Positions 1-7,148 of a stretch of 64,000 nt of DNA are shown here, piece by piece. The translations under genes and the position numbers were made by a program. Source of the DNA: DASUAL01 sp035763805 (GTDB taxonomy: Bacteria > Gemmatimonadota > Gemmatimonadetes > Gemmatimonadales > GWC2-71-9); assembly GCA_035763805.1 (NCBI GenBank), contig DASUAL010000069.1:16811-80810 (forward strand), read 5' to 3'. The number at the start of each line of letters is the position of its first letter. Positions within the stretch are counted from its first letter, which is position 1. The notes beneath the pieces are model-generated. The model made no database searches. It saw nothing but the letters and a program-made list of their open reading frames with translations, and had not been told where the DNA came from.

Positions 1-391
1 CATCGAGAAGGACGAGGACGTGGTCGTCCCGCGCGGGGCTCTCGACATCACGCTGTACCGCGACGATCTCCAGACCGTCGGCCCGAAGCCCGTCATCGGC
101 GAGACCCGGATCCCCGGCGATCTCGCCGGCCGGCACGTGGTGATCGTGGACGACGTGCTCTACACCGGTCGCACGGTGCGTGCCGCGCTCGACGAGCTCG
201 CCGACTTCGGGCGGCCCAAGCGAATCTCCCTCTGCGTGCTCGTGGACCGCGGCGGCCGCGAGCTCCCGATCCAGCCGGACATTGTGGGGAAGCAGGTGAA
301 GGTGAACAGCGGCGAGCGGGTGGACGTGCTGGTCGAGGAGCTCGACGGGCGCGACGAAGTGCTCCTCGTGCGCGCGGGGAGCGCCGCGTGA
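1..391 (+). CDS. pyrR: PyrR, pyrimidine operon regulator / uracil phosphoribosyltransferase (5' truncated)
   Basis: The gene enters from the left edge. Its frame is open from base 2, and about 130 of the usual ~180 residues are visible. PyrR proteins bind pyr mRNA in response to UMP and also convert uracil plus PRPP to UMP. The PRPP-binding signature VIVDDVLYTGRT lies at visible residues 47-58, and the block LDITLYRDDL ahead of it is typical of PyrR. The first in-frame GTG (base 20) lies inside the conserved domain, so it is not the true start. The stop overlaps the pyrB GTG by 4 bases, giving a pyrR-pyrB-pyrC operon. The leader where PyrR would act is outside the window. Confidence 0.93.
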   Translation, partial: IEKDEDVVVPRGALDITLYRDDLQTVGPKPVIGETRIPGDLAGRHVVIVDDVLYTGRTVRAALDELADFGRPKRISLCVLVDRGGRELPIQPDIVGKQVKVNSGERVDVLVEELDGRDEVLLVRAGSAA

Positions 392-1368
392 CCGTCGGGC
401 TCGGCAAAGACCTCGTCGGGCTCGAGCACCTCTCTCCGGACCAGATCCGGCTCATCCTCGACACCGCGGAGCCGTTCAAAGAGGTGTCTGAGCGCCCCAT
501 CAAGAAGGTCCCCGCGCTGCGCGGCAAGACGATCGTCAACCTGTTCTTCGAGGCTTCCACGCGCACGCGCATCTCCTTCGAGTTCGCCGAGAAGCGGCTC
601 TCGGCGGACACGGTGAACGTCGCGGCCAGTGGCAGCGCGGTGCAAAAGGGCGAGACCCTCGTCGATACGGCGAAGAACCTCGAGGCGATGCGGATCGACA
701 TGGTGGTGATCCGGCACCCGTCGTCCGGGGCGGCTCAGTTCCTGGGCAACCGCATCCGCTCGAACGTGATCAACGCGGGCGACGGCAAGCACGAGCACCC
801 CACGCAAGCGCTGCTCGACCTGCTCACGATCCGCGACAAGCACGGGACGATCGCCGGACTGAAGGTCTGCCTCGTAGGCGATATCCTGCACTCCCGTGTC
901 GCCCGGTCCAACATCTGGGGCCTGAGCAAGCTCGGCGCCGTGGTGGGGGTGTGCGGGCCCGACACCTTGATGCCCCGGGGCATCGAAGAGCTCGGCGTGT
1001 GCCGGTTCCGCCGCCTCGAGGAGGCGATCGAGTGGGCGGACGTGCTGAATGTGCTGCGCCTCCAGCTCGAGCGCATGGAGGCGGGCTTCATCCCGAGTCT
1101 GCGGGAGTACTACCGCGTTTTCGGCGTCACGCTCGAGCGTCTCGAAAAGGCGCCGCGCCAGCTCACCATCATGCACCCGGGCCCCATGAACCGCGGCGTG
1201 GAGATCGACTCCCGCGTCGCCGACGGGTCGCACAGCGTCATCCTCGACCAGGTGACGAACGGCGTCGCGATCCGGATGGCGGTTTTGTACCTCCTCGCCG
1301 GCGGGCGACCCGAGCTCGCCGACGCGGCCAAGGGACCGTCGGGAGGGGGAGGGGGGACGTCGGAATGA
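388..1368 (+). CDS. pyrB: Aspartate carbamoyltransferase catalytic subunit
   Basis: Cytosolic enzyme of de novo pyrimidine synthesis that joins carbamoyl phosphate and aspartate into N-carbamoyl-aspartate. It has 326 residues, close to the usual ~310. The carbamoyl-phosphate loop STRTR is at residues 57-61 (context FFEASTRTRISFE), HPTQALLDLLTI starts at residue 137, and the late motif MHPGPMNRG is present. The GTG start overlaps the pyrR stop and the TGA overlaps the pyrC ATG, so translation is probably coupled. No pyrI regulatory subunit gene lies nearby, which fits the class of ATCase that works with PyrC or as a bare trimer. The C-terminal tail is glycine-rich and probably disordered. Confidence 0.97.
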   Translation: MTVGLGKDLVGLEHLSPDQIRLILDTAEPFKEVSERPIKKVPALRGKTIVNLFFEASTRTRISFEFAEKRLSADTVNVAASGSAVQKGETLVDTAKNLEAMRIDMVVIRHPSSGAAQFLGNRIRSNVINAGDGKHEHPTQALLDLLTIRDKHGTIAGLKVCLVGDILHSRVARSNIWGLSKLGAVVGVCGPDTLMPRGIEELGVCRFRRLEEAIEWADVLNVLRLQLERMEAGFIPSLREYYRVFGVTLERLEKAPRQLTIMHPGPMNRGVEIDSRVADGSHSVILDQVTNGVAIRMAVLYLLAGGRPELADAAKGPSGGGGGTSE

Positions 1369-2666
1369 GCCGCCCGCTGCTGCTCCGGGGCGGCAGGGTG
1401 ATCGATCCGAGCCGGGACTTCGATCAGACGGCGGACGTCCTGATCCAGGACGGCCGCATCGCGGGGCTGGGCCCCAACCTCGCACCGCCGGACGGCGCCG
1501 AGGTGCGCGACGTCCGGGGCAAGACCGTCGCCCCCGGGCTCGTGGACGTGCACGTGCACCTACGGGAGCCCGGCAACGAGGACGTGGAGACAATCGCTTC
1601 GGGTGCCCGCGCCGCCGCCGCGGGCGGCTTCACCGCCGTGTGCGCCATGCCCAACACCGATCCGGTTACCGACAACCAGGCGGCGGTGGGGTTCATCGTG
1701 CGCCAGTCGGTCCGGGCGGGACTCACCCGCGTCTACCCGATTGGCGCAATCTCGGTCGGACAGCGGGGGGAACAGCTCTCGGAGTTCGGGGAGATGGTGG
1801 GCGCAGGCGCAGTGGCCGTGTCGGACGACGGGAAACCGGTCGTGTCGACCCACCTGATGCGCACCGCGCTCGAGTACGCGCGGACCTTCGAGATTCCCGT
1901 CGCCGACCACTGCGAGGAGCCGACCCTCGCGGCGGGCGGCGTCATGCACGAGGGGCTGGTCGCCATGCGGCTCGGCCTGAAGGGCATCCCGGCGGCGGCG
2001 GAAGAGATCATGGTCGGGCGCGACATCCTGCTGGCCGACTTGACGGGCGGACAGGTGCATCTCTGCCATCTGTCCACGCGGGGGTCGGTGGAGCTGATCC
2101 GGCGAGCGAAGGAGAAGGGCGTGCGGGTGACGGCCGAAGTGACGCCTCACCACCTGACGCTCACCGAGCACGCCTGCGAGGCCTACGACACGCATGCCAA
2201 GATGAACCCGCCGCTCCGCGAAGCGGCTGACGTGGCGGCCTTGCGGCAGGCCCTGAAGGAAGGCGTGATCGACTGCGTCGCCTCCGACCACGCCCCGCAC
2301 GCGTACGACGCGAAGGAAGCAGCATTCGACGACGCCCCGTTCGGCATCGTGGGTCTCGAGACGGCGTTCGGCGTGTGTTACACCGAGCTGGTCGAGGGCG
2401 GGGTGCTGACGCTCCCCGAGCTCATCGCCCGCATGAGCACAGCGCCGGCTCGCGTGTTCCGGCTCGCGGGGGGCACACTGACGCCCGGCGCGCCGGCTGA
2501 CGTGGTCGTGCTCGACGTCACGGCGCGCTGGACCGTCGATCCCGCAATGTTCCACTCCAAGAGCCGCAACACCCCGTTTGCGGGACGGACGGTCAGCGGA
2601 CGCGCCGTACTGACTCTCGTCGGCGGAAAGCCCGCCCACGAGACGAAAGATCTGCGCAGCCCGTGA
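1365..2666 (+). CDS. pyrC: Dihydroorotase
   Basis: Zinc amidohydrolase that cyclises N-carbamoyl-aspartate to dihydroorotate, the step after PyrB. It has 433 residues, as expected for the longer bacterial (class I) type. The metal-binding motif DVHVHLREPG is at residues 61-70 with His63 and His65, and VASDHAPH carries the late catalytic Asp. The frame stays open far upstream because it is a shadow of pyrB. The ATG at 1365 was chosen because it forms an ATGA overlap with the pyrB stop and starts right at the amidohydrolase beta-strand (LLLRGGRVID). Confidence 0.96.
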   Translation: MSRPLLLRGGRVIDPSRDFDQTADVLIQDGRIAGLGPNLAPPDGAEVRDVRGKTVAPGLVDVHVHLREPGNEDVETIASGARAAAAGGFTAVCAMPNTDPVTDNQAAVGFIVRQSVRAGLTRVYPIGAISVGQRGEQLSEFGEMVGAGAVAVSDDGKPVVSTHLMRTALEYARTFEIPVADHCEEPTLAAGGVMHEGLVAMRLGLKGIPAAAEEIMVGRDILLADLTGGQVHLCHLSTRGSVELIRRAKEKGVRVTAEVTPHHLTLTEHACEAYDTHAKMNPPLREAADVAALRQALKEGVIDCVASDHAPHAYDAKEAAFDDAPFGIVGLETAFGVCYTELVEGGVLTLPELIARMSTAPARVFRLAGGTLTPGAPADVVVLDVTARWTVDPAMFHSKSRNTPFAGRTVSGRAVLTLVGGKPAHETKDLRSP

Positions 2667-3313
2667 CCGCCCGCGAGGCAGCCCAGCGGATGGTGCTGTG
2701 TTGCCGGCAGCTGGCCGAGCGGGGGCTCATCGCGGGACAGGATGGCAACCTCTCGGTGCGGATCGGGCGCGCGCGAGCGCTGGTCACACCGCGCGGCCTC
2801 ATCAAGGCGCTGCTCACTCCGGCCGACATGGTCGAGGTGGACCTCTCGGGGCGGAAGCGGCGCGGTCGCCGCAACGCTACGAGCGAATTGGACTTGCACT
2901 TGCGCATCCTGCGACGCCGCCCTGATGTCGGCGCCGTGGTGCACGCCCACCCGCCCGTGGCGACAGGCTTCGCGGTAGCAGGGTACGGGTTTGATGCATT
3001 TGTGCTGCCCGAGCTTATCTTGCAGTGCGGGCGGGTTCCGGTGGTCTCGTACGGGACGCCGGGCACACCCGAGCTGGGCGACCGCGTGGAAGGCGCCATC
3101 GCCGAACATGACGCCGTGTTGCTGGCAAATCACGGCGCCGTCACGGTGGGGCGAACGCTCGACGCGGCGTGGATCCGGATGGAGAGCCTCGAGCACGCGG
3201 CGCGGATCATCTTCGTGGCGCGCGCGTTGGGACGTGTCACCGAATTGACGGGCGATGCCGTGGCGCGCCTGGCAGCGCAGCGCGCACGCCGCGGACGGGA
3301 GCAGGATGCCTAA
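2663..3313 (+). CDS. Class II aldolase/adducin family protein
   Basis: A 216-residue member of the zinc class II aldolase family (fuculose-1-phosphate aldolase, ribulose-phosphate epimerase, methylthioribulose dehydratase relatives). Visible marks are GNLSVR near residue 28, TPRGL, the SELDLH segment, the metal site VVHAHPP and LANHGAVTVG. The substrate cannot be read from the sequence. The GTG start overlaps the pyrC stop by 4 bases, so it is the last clear member of the pyr transcript. No pyrimidine role is known for this family, and the link may be only positional. Confidence 0.85.
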   Translation: MTAREAAQRMVLCCRQLAERGLIAGQDGNLSVRIGRARALVTPRGLIKALLTPADMVEVDLSGRKRRGRRNATSELDLHLRILRRRPDVGAVVHAHPPVATGFAVAGYGFDAFVLPELILQCGRVPVVSYGTPGTPELGDRVEGAIAEHDAVLLANHGAVTVGRTLDAAWIRMESLEHAARIIFVARALGRVTELTGDAVARLAAQRARRGREQDA

Positions 3314-4100
3314 AGGGTCTTCCAAGAACACCGCCGCCATGCAGCGCTTGCTGGAGGAGCGGCGCCAGTACGAGGCCTGGATCGCGCGCCTGAACAACTC
3401 GGCGGATGCGACGCCGGGACACGTGCGTGCACGTGTGCGCGCCGACTATGAAGCGCGGCTCGCCGCCGTCACCGAGGAGCTCAAAGCGCATGCCGACAGC
3501 GCCCGCCAGGCGATCGAGCAGAAGAAGCACTTGCGCGGGGAGCTTCAGAAGAAGGAGGCCCTGGCGGCGGAGAAGCTCACGGAGACCGAGCTGCGTCACT
3601 CGGTAGGCGAGTACGACGAGGCGCAGTGGAGCCAGGTGCATCGGGACGTCCTGGCAGAGCTCGTGTCGGTGCGCGAGGATCTCCAATCGGTCGAGGCGGA
3701 CCTGCAGAAGCTCGAGGAGCTCGACGGGCTCGTCCGCAGCCGGCCGGCCCCACGCACGGCGCCCTCGCCCAGACCGCAAGCGACGCCTATAGAGGTGACG
3801 AAGGAGGACGAGCTGGCGTTCATCAAGTCGGTGACGGAGGACGAGAAGGGCGGCGCCCCATCGCCCCGACGCGCCAGCGGCGCCCAGTTCCAGCCCGCTA
3901 TCCCCACCGAGACCCCCCAGACACCGAGCCCAGCGCGGGCCGCGAATCCGGCCCCCGCTCCCATCGTGCCGGAGTCCAGCAAATCGGCCGATGAGGACGA
4001 CCAGGCGGCAAAAACGCTCCGCTGCAAGGACTGCGGCACGATGAATTTGCCGACGGAGTGGTACTGCGAGCAGTGCGGGGCGGAACTGGCGGCATTCTAG
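3306..4100 (+). CDS. Coiled-coil protein with C-terminal zinc ribbon, function unknown
   Basis: A 264-residue protein that I do not recognise as a named family. Residues ~10-150 are charged, Leu/Glu/Lys/Arg-rich and helical, probably a coiled coil. A Pro/Ala-rich linker follows (about residues 155-240). The last ~25 residues are a zinc-ribbon knuckle, CKDCG...CEQCGAEL, with two CxxC pairs. The ATG at 3306 overlaps the end of the aldolase gene by 8 bases. An in-frame upstream start at 3255 would only lengthen that overlap. The resemblance to CT398/YbbN-like coiled-coil plus zinc-ribbon proteins is by layout only. Confidence 0.7.
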   Translation: MPKGSSKNTAAMQRLLEERRQYEAWIARLNNSADATPGHVRARVRADYEARLAAVTEELKAHADSARQAIEQKKHLRGELQKKEALAAEKLTETELRHSVGEYDEAQWSQVHRDVLAELVSVREDLQSVEADLQKLEELDGLVRSRPAPRTAPSPRPQATPIEVTKEDELAFIKSVTEDEKGGAPSPRRASGAQFQPAIPTETPQTPSPARAANPAPAPIVPESSKSADEDDQAAKTLRCKDCGTMNLPTEWYCEQCGAELAAF

Positions 4101-4112
4101 CCGCCTGACCGC

Positions 4113-4373
4113 CTACGTGGTCGACAGCTTCTTCACCGCGGCCGCGAGCCGGCTCTTGTGCCGCGCCGCGTTGTTCGGATGGATGATCCCCTTGCGCGCC
4201 GCGCGGTCGAGCAGCTGCACCGCGACCTTGTAGGCCTGCGCGGCCTGGTCGGCGGATGCCGCTGCGCGCACCCGCTTGAGCGCGGTGCGGAGGGCGGAGC
4301 GCTGCGTGCGGTTCCTGGCGTGATGTGCGCGTGCCTGACGCATCGCCTTCTTTGCGGACCTGATTCTCGGCAC
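4113..4373 (-). CDS. rpsT: 30S ribosomal protein S20
   Basis: An 86-residue, Lys/Arg/Ala-rich protein that binds 16S rRNA early in 30S assembly. The pattern IRSAKKAMRQ...HHARNRTQRSALRTALK and the tail KGIIHPNNAARHKSRLAAAVKKL are typical of S20. The start is a GTG. A Shine-Dalgarno AAGGAG lies 7 bases before it, and a strong promoter lies 23 bases upstream. The gene converges on the zinc-ribbon gene with a 12-base gap. S20 often begins with a weak codon and is autoregulated through translation in other bacteria; whether that holds here is unknown. Confidence 0.96.
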   Translation of the reverse strand: MPRIRSAKKAMRQARAHHARNRTQRSALRTALKRVRAAASADQAAQAYKVAVQLLDRAARKGIIHPNNAARHKSRLAAAVKKLSTT

Positions 4374-4396
4374 GTTCGGTCTCCTTGGGAGGGCGG

Positions 4397-4425
4397 AAGA
4401 TAGAGGGTAAGTGCAGGTCGGTCAA
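4397..4425 (-). promoter_or_regulatory. Promoter of rpsT
   Basis: On the minus strand TTGACC (4425-4420), a 17-base spacer and TATCTT (4402-4397). This is one of the best sigma-70-type promoters in the window. It gives a short leader that contains the AAGGAG ribosome site of rpsT. Its -35 box lies 12 bases from the -35 box of an opposed promoter, so the two are back to back. Confidence 0.75.
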
Positions 4426-5175
4426 GGCGCTACCGCGTTGACCCGACGCCGCTCCGTTCGTTATCTTTGGCCGTCACCGACCCCGAGTCGACCCATCTCG
4501 TTCGAATTCCTCGTCTGGGCCCCGGTGCTTCTCTTTTCCATCGTGGCCCATGAGTACGCGCATGCCGAGGCGGCATATCGGCAGGGCGACGACACCGCGT
4601 ACATGCTCGGGCGGCTCACGTTGAATCCCCTCAAGCATATCGACCCATTGATGACGGTGATCGTGCCGTTCCTGCTCTGGACGATCGGAGCGCCGCCGTT
4701 CGGGGCCGCCAAGCCGGTACCCGTCAATCCCAGGAAGTACCGCAAGTTCGTTCGCGGCGAGGTCATCGTTTCGCTGGCCGGGATTGCGGTGAACTTTGGG
4801 CTGTTCGTGGCGTCGACGCTGTTGTTCGCCGGCGTCGGGATCCTCGGCGCGGGACTGCCGGACTTGCGCCCCAGCCTCGAGATCCTGCAACGCATGCTGT
4901 ACTACGGGATGCTCGTGAATCTAGTGCTGGCGTTCTTCAACCTGATCCCGATACCGCCGCTGGACGGCAGCCACGTGTTCTATTACTTGCTGCCGCCCGG
5001 GGCGGGGCTGAAATACCGGCAGGTGCAGGCGTTCGGCTTCATTCCGGTGTTACTGCTCGTGTGGGTGTTCCCTGGAGTGCTGCATGTGCTGCTCTGGCCC
5101 GCAGATCTCCTCATGAGAGTCGGGCTCACGCTGGTCGGGGGGTTCGCGGTGTCACCAGGAGCTTTTCCCTCGTGA
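4411..5175 (+). CDS. Site-2 protease family (M50) membrane metalloprotease
   Basis: Integral-membrane zinc protease of the compact M50B type. The zinc motif HEYAH sits in the first hydrophobic helix, and the second ligand motif NLIPIPPLDGSHVF lies in a later helix. About five membrane helices can be seen. Substrates are unknown; small family members often lack a PDZ domain, as here. The start is doubtful. The given GTG places ~28 extra hydrophilic residues before the first helix, and a good promoter lies downstream of both GTG 4411 and TTG 4438. Initiation at a non-standard ATC (4495) would give the usual N-terminus, with HExxH near residue 20. The stop overlaps the scpA GTG. Confidence 0.87.
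   Translation: MQVGQGATALTRRRSVRYLWPSPTPSRPISFEFLVWAPVLLFSIVAHEYAHAEAAYRQGDDTAYMLGRLTLNPLKHIDPLMTVIVPFLLWTIGAPPFGAAKPVPVNPRKYRKFVRGEVIVSLAGIAVNFGLFVASTLLFAGVGILGAGLPDLRPSLEILQRMLYYGMLVNLVLAFFNLIPIPPLDGSHVFYYLLPPGAGLKYRQVQAFGFIPVLLLVWVFPGVLHVLLWPADLLMRVGLTLVGGFAVSPGAFPS
4438..4467 (+). promoter_or_regulatory. Probable promoter of the M50 protease operon
   Basis: TTGACC (4438-4443), an 18-base spacer, TATCTT (4462-4467). The boxes match those upstream of murA and the lipoprotein gene at 36796. They lie inside the apparent 5' end of the M50 reading frame, downstream of its only canonical starts (GTG 4411, TTG 4438). Confidence 0.55.
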
Positions 5176-5912
5176 CCGCTCCGGCGAACCCTGTGGCACA
5201 GGATCAGCCCGGCTTCGTCGTCGAGCTCGAGCAGTTCTCGGGCCCGCTCGACCTGCTGCTGCATCTGATCCGCGAGGACGAACTCGATATCACCGACCTC
5301 CCGATCGCGAAGATCGCGGACCAGTTCCTCGGGGTGATCAACGAGCTGGGGCTGAACCAGGCCGCGGACTACCTGGAGATGGCGGCCCGGCTGCTGCGCA
5401 TCAAGGCGCAAATGCTGCTGCCGCGGCGGCTCGGCGACGATGAGTGGGAGGACCCGCGCGCCGAGCTCGTGCGCCGGCTGCTCGAATACCAGCAGATCCG
5501 CGAGCTCGTGGACTGGCTCGGGCGAGCGGCGGCCCGGCGTGCCGAACAGTTCGGGCGCGGCTTCCGCCCGGAGCCGCCCGCCGCGGCGCCGGGGCCGCTC
5601 GTGATCGAGCTGAACGACCTGCTCGCCGCGGCCGAGCGGGTGATCGCGCTCATCCCCGAGCCGGTGCTGCATCGTGTCGTGCCGCGGCCGCTCGACGTCG
5701 AGGGCGCGACCGAGCGCCTCGTGGCCCTGCTCGCCGAGCGCCAGGAGTTTGGCTGGCTCGACGTGGTGGGGGAGCGCCCCTCGATCGTGGACGTGCTCTC
5801 GGCCTTCATCGCCCTGCTCGAGCTCGCGAAGCGCGGCGCGCTGACGGTGCGCCAGGACGGGCCGTTCGCCCCCATCGTGATCCGCCGTGACTCCTCTCGC
5901 GAAGCTGCTTGA
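5172..5912 (+). CDS. scpA: Segregation and condensation protein A (kleisin)
   Basis: Kleisin subunit that bridges the SMC heads in the SMC-ScpAB condensin complex. It has 246 residues, the usual size. The N-terminal block FSGPLDLLLHLIREDELDITDLPIAKI is the family hallmark, and MAARLLRIKAQMLLPRR follows; the C-terminal winged-helix segment ends near the stop. The GTG at 5172 overlaps the M50 stop (GTGA). An in-frame extension to 5061 is only a shadow of the preceding gene. scpB follows with a 26-base overlap. No smc gene is in the window. Confidence 0.95.
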   Translation: MTAPANPVAQDQPGFVVELEQFSGPLDLLLHLIREDELDITDLPIAKIADQFLGVINELGLNQAADYLEMAARLLRIKAQMLLPRRLGDDEWEDPRAELVRRLLEYQQIRELVDWLGRAAARRAEQFGRGFRPEPPAAAPGPLVIELNDLLAAAERVIALIPEPVLHRVVPRPLDVEGATERLVALLAERQEFGWLDVVGERPSIVDVLSAFIALLELAKRGALTVRQDGPFAPIVIRRDSSREAA

Positions 5913-6435
5913 GGCGGCGCTGTTCGCGTCGTCGCGCCCGCTGGCCGTCGAGGAGCTGGTGAGCCTCGAGCCGCAGGCTGGAGAGCGAGCAGTGCGCGCC
6001 GCGCTCGACGAGATCCGCGACGCGTACGCGGCCGGCGATCACGGCGTGGAGCTGATCGAGATCGCGCAGGGCTGGCAGTTCCTCACGCGGCGCGAGTACG
6101 CCGAGGCGATCGAGCGCACGCAGTTCGCGCTGCGACCGCGTCGCCTGTCACCGGCGGCACTCGAGACCCTCGCCATCATTGCCTACCGCCAGCCGGTGGG
6201 GCGTCTCGAGGTGGACGAAATCCGCGGCGTTGATTCGGGCGCCGTCATCGACAAGCTGATCGAGCGCGGGCTGGTCGAGGTGGTCAGCCGGGGCCAGGGG
6301 TTGGGCCGGCCGCTCCTCTACGGGACCACGCCGCGGTTCCTGGAGATCTTGGGGCTCAAGGACCTGGACGAGCTGCCACGGCTGGAAGAGCTGTCGGTCG
6401 CCCTTCGTCCGCCCGCGCCCGCAGAACCGGAATGA
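5887..6435 (+). CDS. scpB: Segregation and condensation protein B
   Basis: Winged-helix partner of ScpA in the SMC complex; it dimerises and binds the kleisin. It has 182 residues. The conserved N-terminus LLEAALFASSRPL and the block RRLSPAALETLAIIAYRQP are clear. The final ~15 residues are Pro/Ala-rich. The GTG start lies 26 bases inside scpA, so translation is tightly coupled. The order scpA-scpB-RsuA-family pseudouridine synthase is common in bacteria and supports the calls. Confidence 0.95.
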   Translation: MTPLAKLLEAALFASSRPLAVEELVSLEPQAGERAVRAALDEIRDAYAAGDHGVELIEIAQGWQFLTRREYAEAIERTQFALRPRRLSPAALETLAIIAYRQPVGRLEVDEIRGVDSGAVIDKLIERGLVEVVSRGQGLGRPLLYGTTPRFLEILGLKDLDELPRLEELSVALRPPAPAEPE

Positions 6436-7148
6436 CGCCGATGCGCCTGCAGCGCGCCCTGGCGCGCGCGGGCGTGACGTCGCGCCGCAAGGCGGAGGAC
6501 TTGATCCGCGCGGGCCGCGTAAGCGTGGACGGCACGGTCGCGACGCTCGGCGTGAGCGTCGATCCGGAGCACCAGCGGGTCACCGTGGATGGACGGGTCG
6601 TGCATCGGGTGCCGCTGACCTGGCTCGCGCTCAACAAGCCGGTCGGGTACGTGGTGAGCCGCGGCGACCCCGAGGGGCGGCGGACCGTCTACGAGCTCCT
6701 CCCCAAGATGCCGGGCCTCACGTACGTTGGACGGTTGGACGTGATGACGTCGGGATTGCTGCTGTTGACCACAGACGGCGCCGCCGCGCACCGGCTGATG
6801 CACCCCCGCTTCGCGGTGCCACGCACCTACTGGCTGCGGGCGCATGGTCGCCCCGTGGGCGAGCTCCGGACCGCGCTGGCGCGATCCGTGGAGATCGATG
6901 GGCGCCCGGTGCGCGTCACCGCCTTCCGCGTGCGACCGGCGGGCCGGAGCGTGGAGGTCGAGCTCACGCTGGCCGAGGGGCGGCACCGCATCGTGCGCCG
7001 GCTCGCTGAGGCGTTGGGGCTCAAGGTCGAGTGGCTGCACCGGGTCGCCTACGGGCCGGTGCACCTTGGCCGCCTGGCGGAGGGGAAGTACCGGCGGCTG
7101 GCCGCGCGCGAGATCCAGGCCATCGAGCGACTGCATGGAACTGCGTGA
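6432..7148 (+). CDS. rluB: RsuA/RluB-family 23S/16S rRNA pseudouridine synthase
   Basis: Isomerises a specific uridine of rRNA. It has 238 residues. An N-terminal S4 RNA-binding domain (LQRALARAGVTSRRKAEDLI, residues ~5-24) precedes the catalytic domain with GRLDVMTSGLLLLT, whose Asp is the family nucleophile. Its place after scpAB matches the usual rluB context, but whether it modifies 23S or 16S cannot be decided. The ATG at 6432 overlaps the scpB stop (ATGA); a second ATG at 6441 is also possible. The 3' end overlaps the next gene by 14 bases. Confidence 0.9.
   Translation: MTPMRLQRALARAGVTSRRKAEDLIRAGRVSVDGTVATLGVSVDPEHQRVTVDGRVVHRVPLTWLALNKPVGYVVSRGDPEGRRTVYELLPKMPGLTYVGRLDVMTSGLLLLTTDGAAAHRLMHPRFAVPRTYWLRAHGRPVGELRTALARSVEIDGRPVRVTAFRVRPAGRSVEVELTLAEGRHRIVRRLAEALGLKVEWLHRVAYGPVHLGRLAEGKYRRLAAREIQAIERLHGTA

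Noticed and set aside
160..1593. Long minus-strand frame opposite pyrR/pyrB
   Set aside because: Arg/Pro/Ala-rich shadow of clear pyr genes.
3255..3305. Upstream start for the zinc-ribbon protein
   Set aside because: It would add residues read from the aldolase gene in another frame; the ATG at 3306 fits better.
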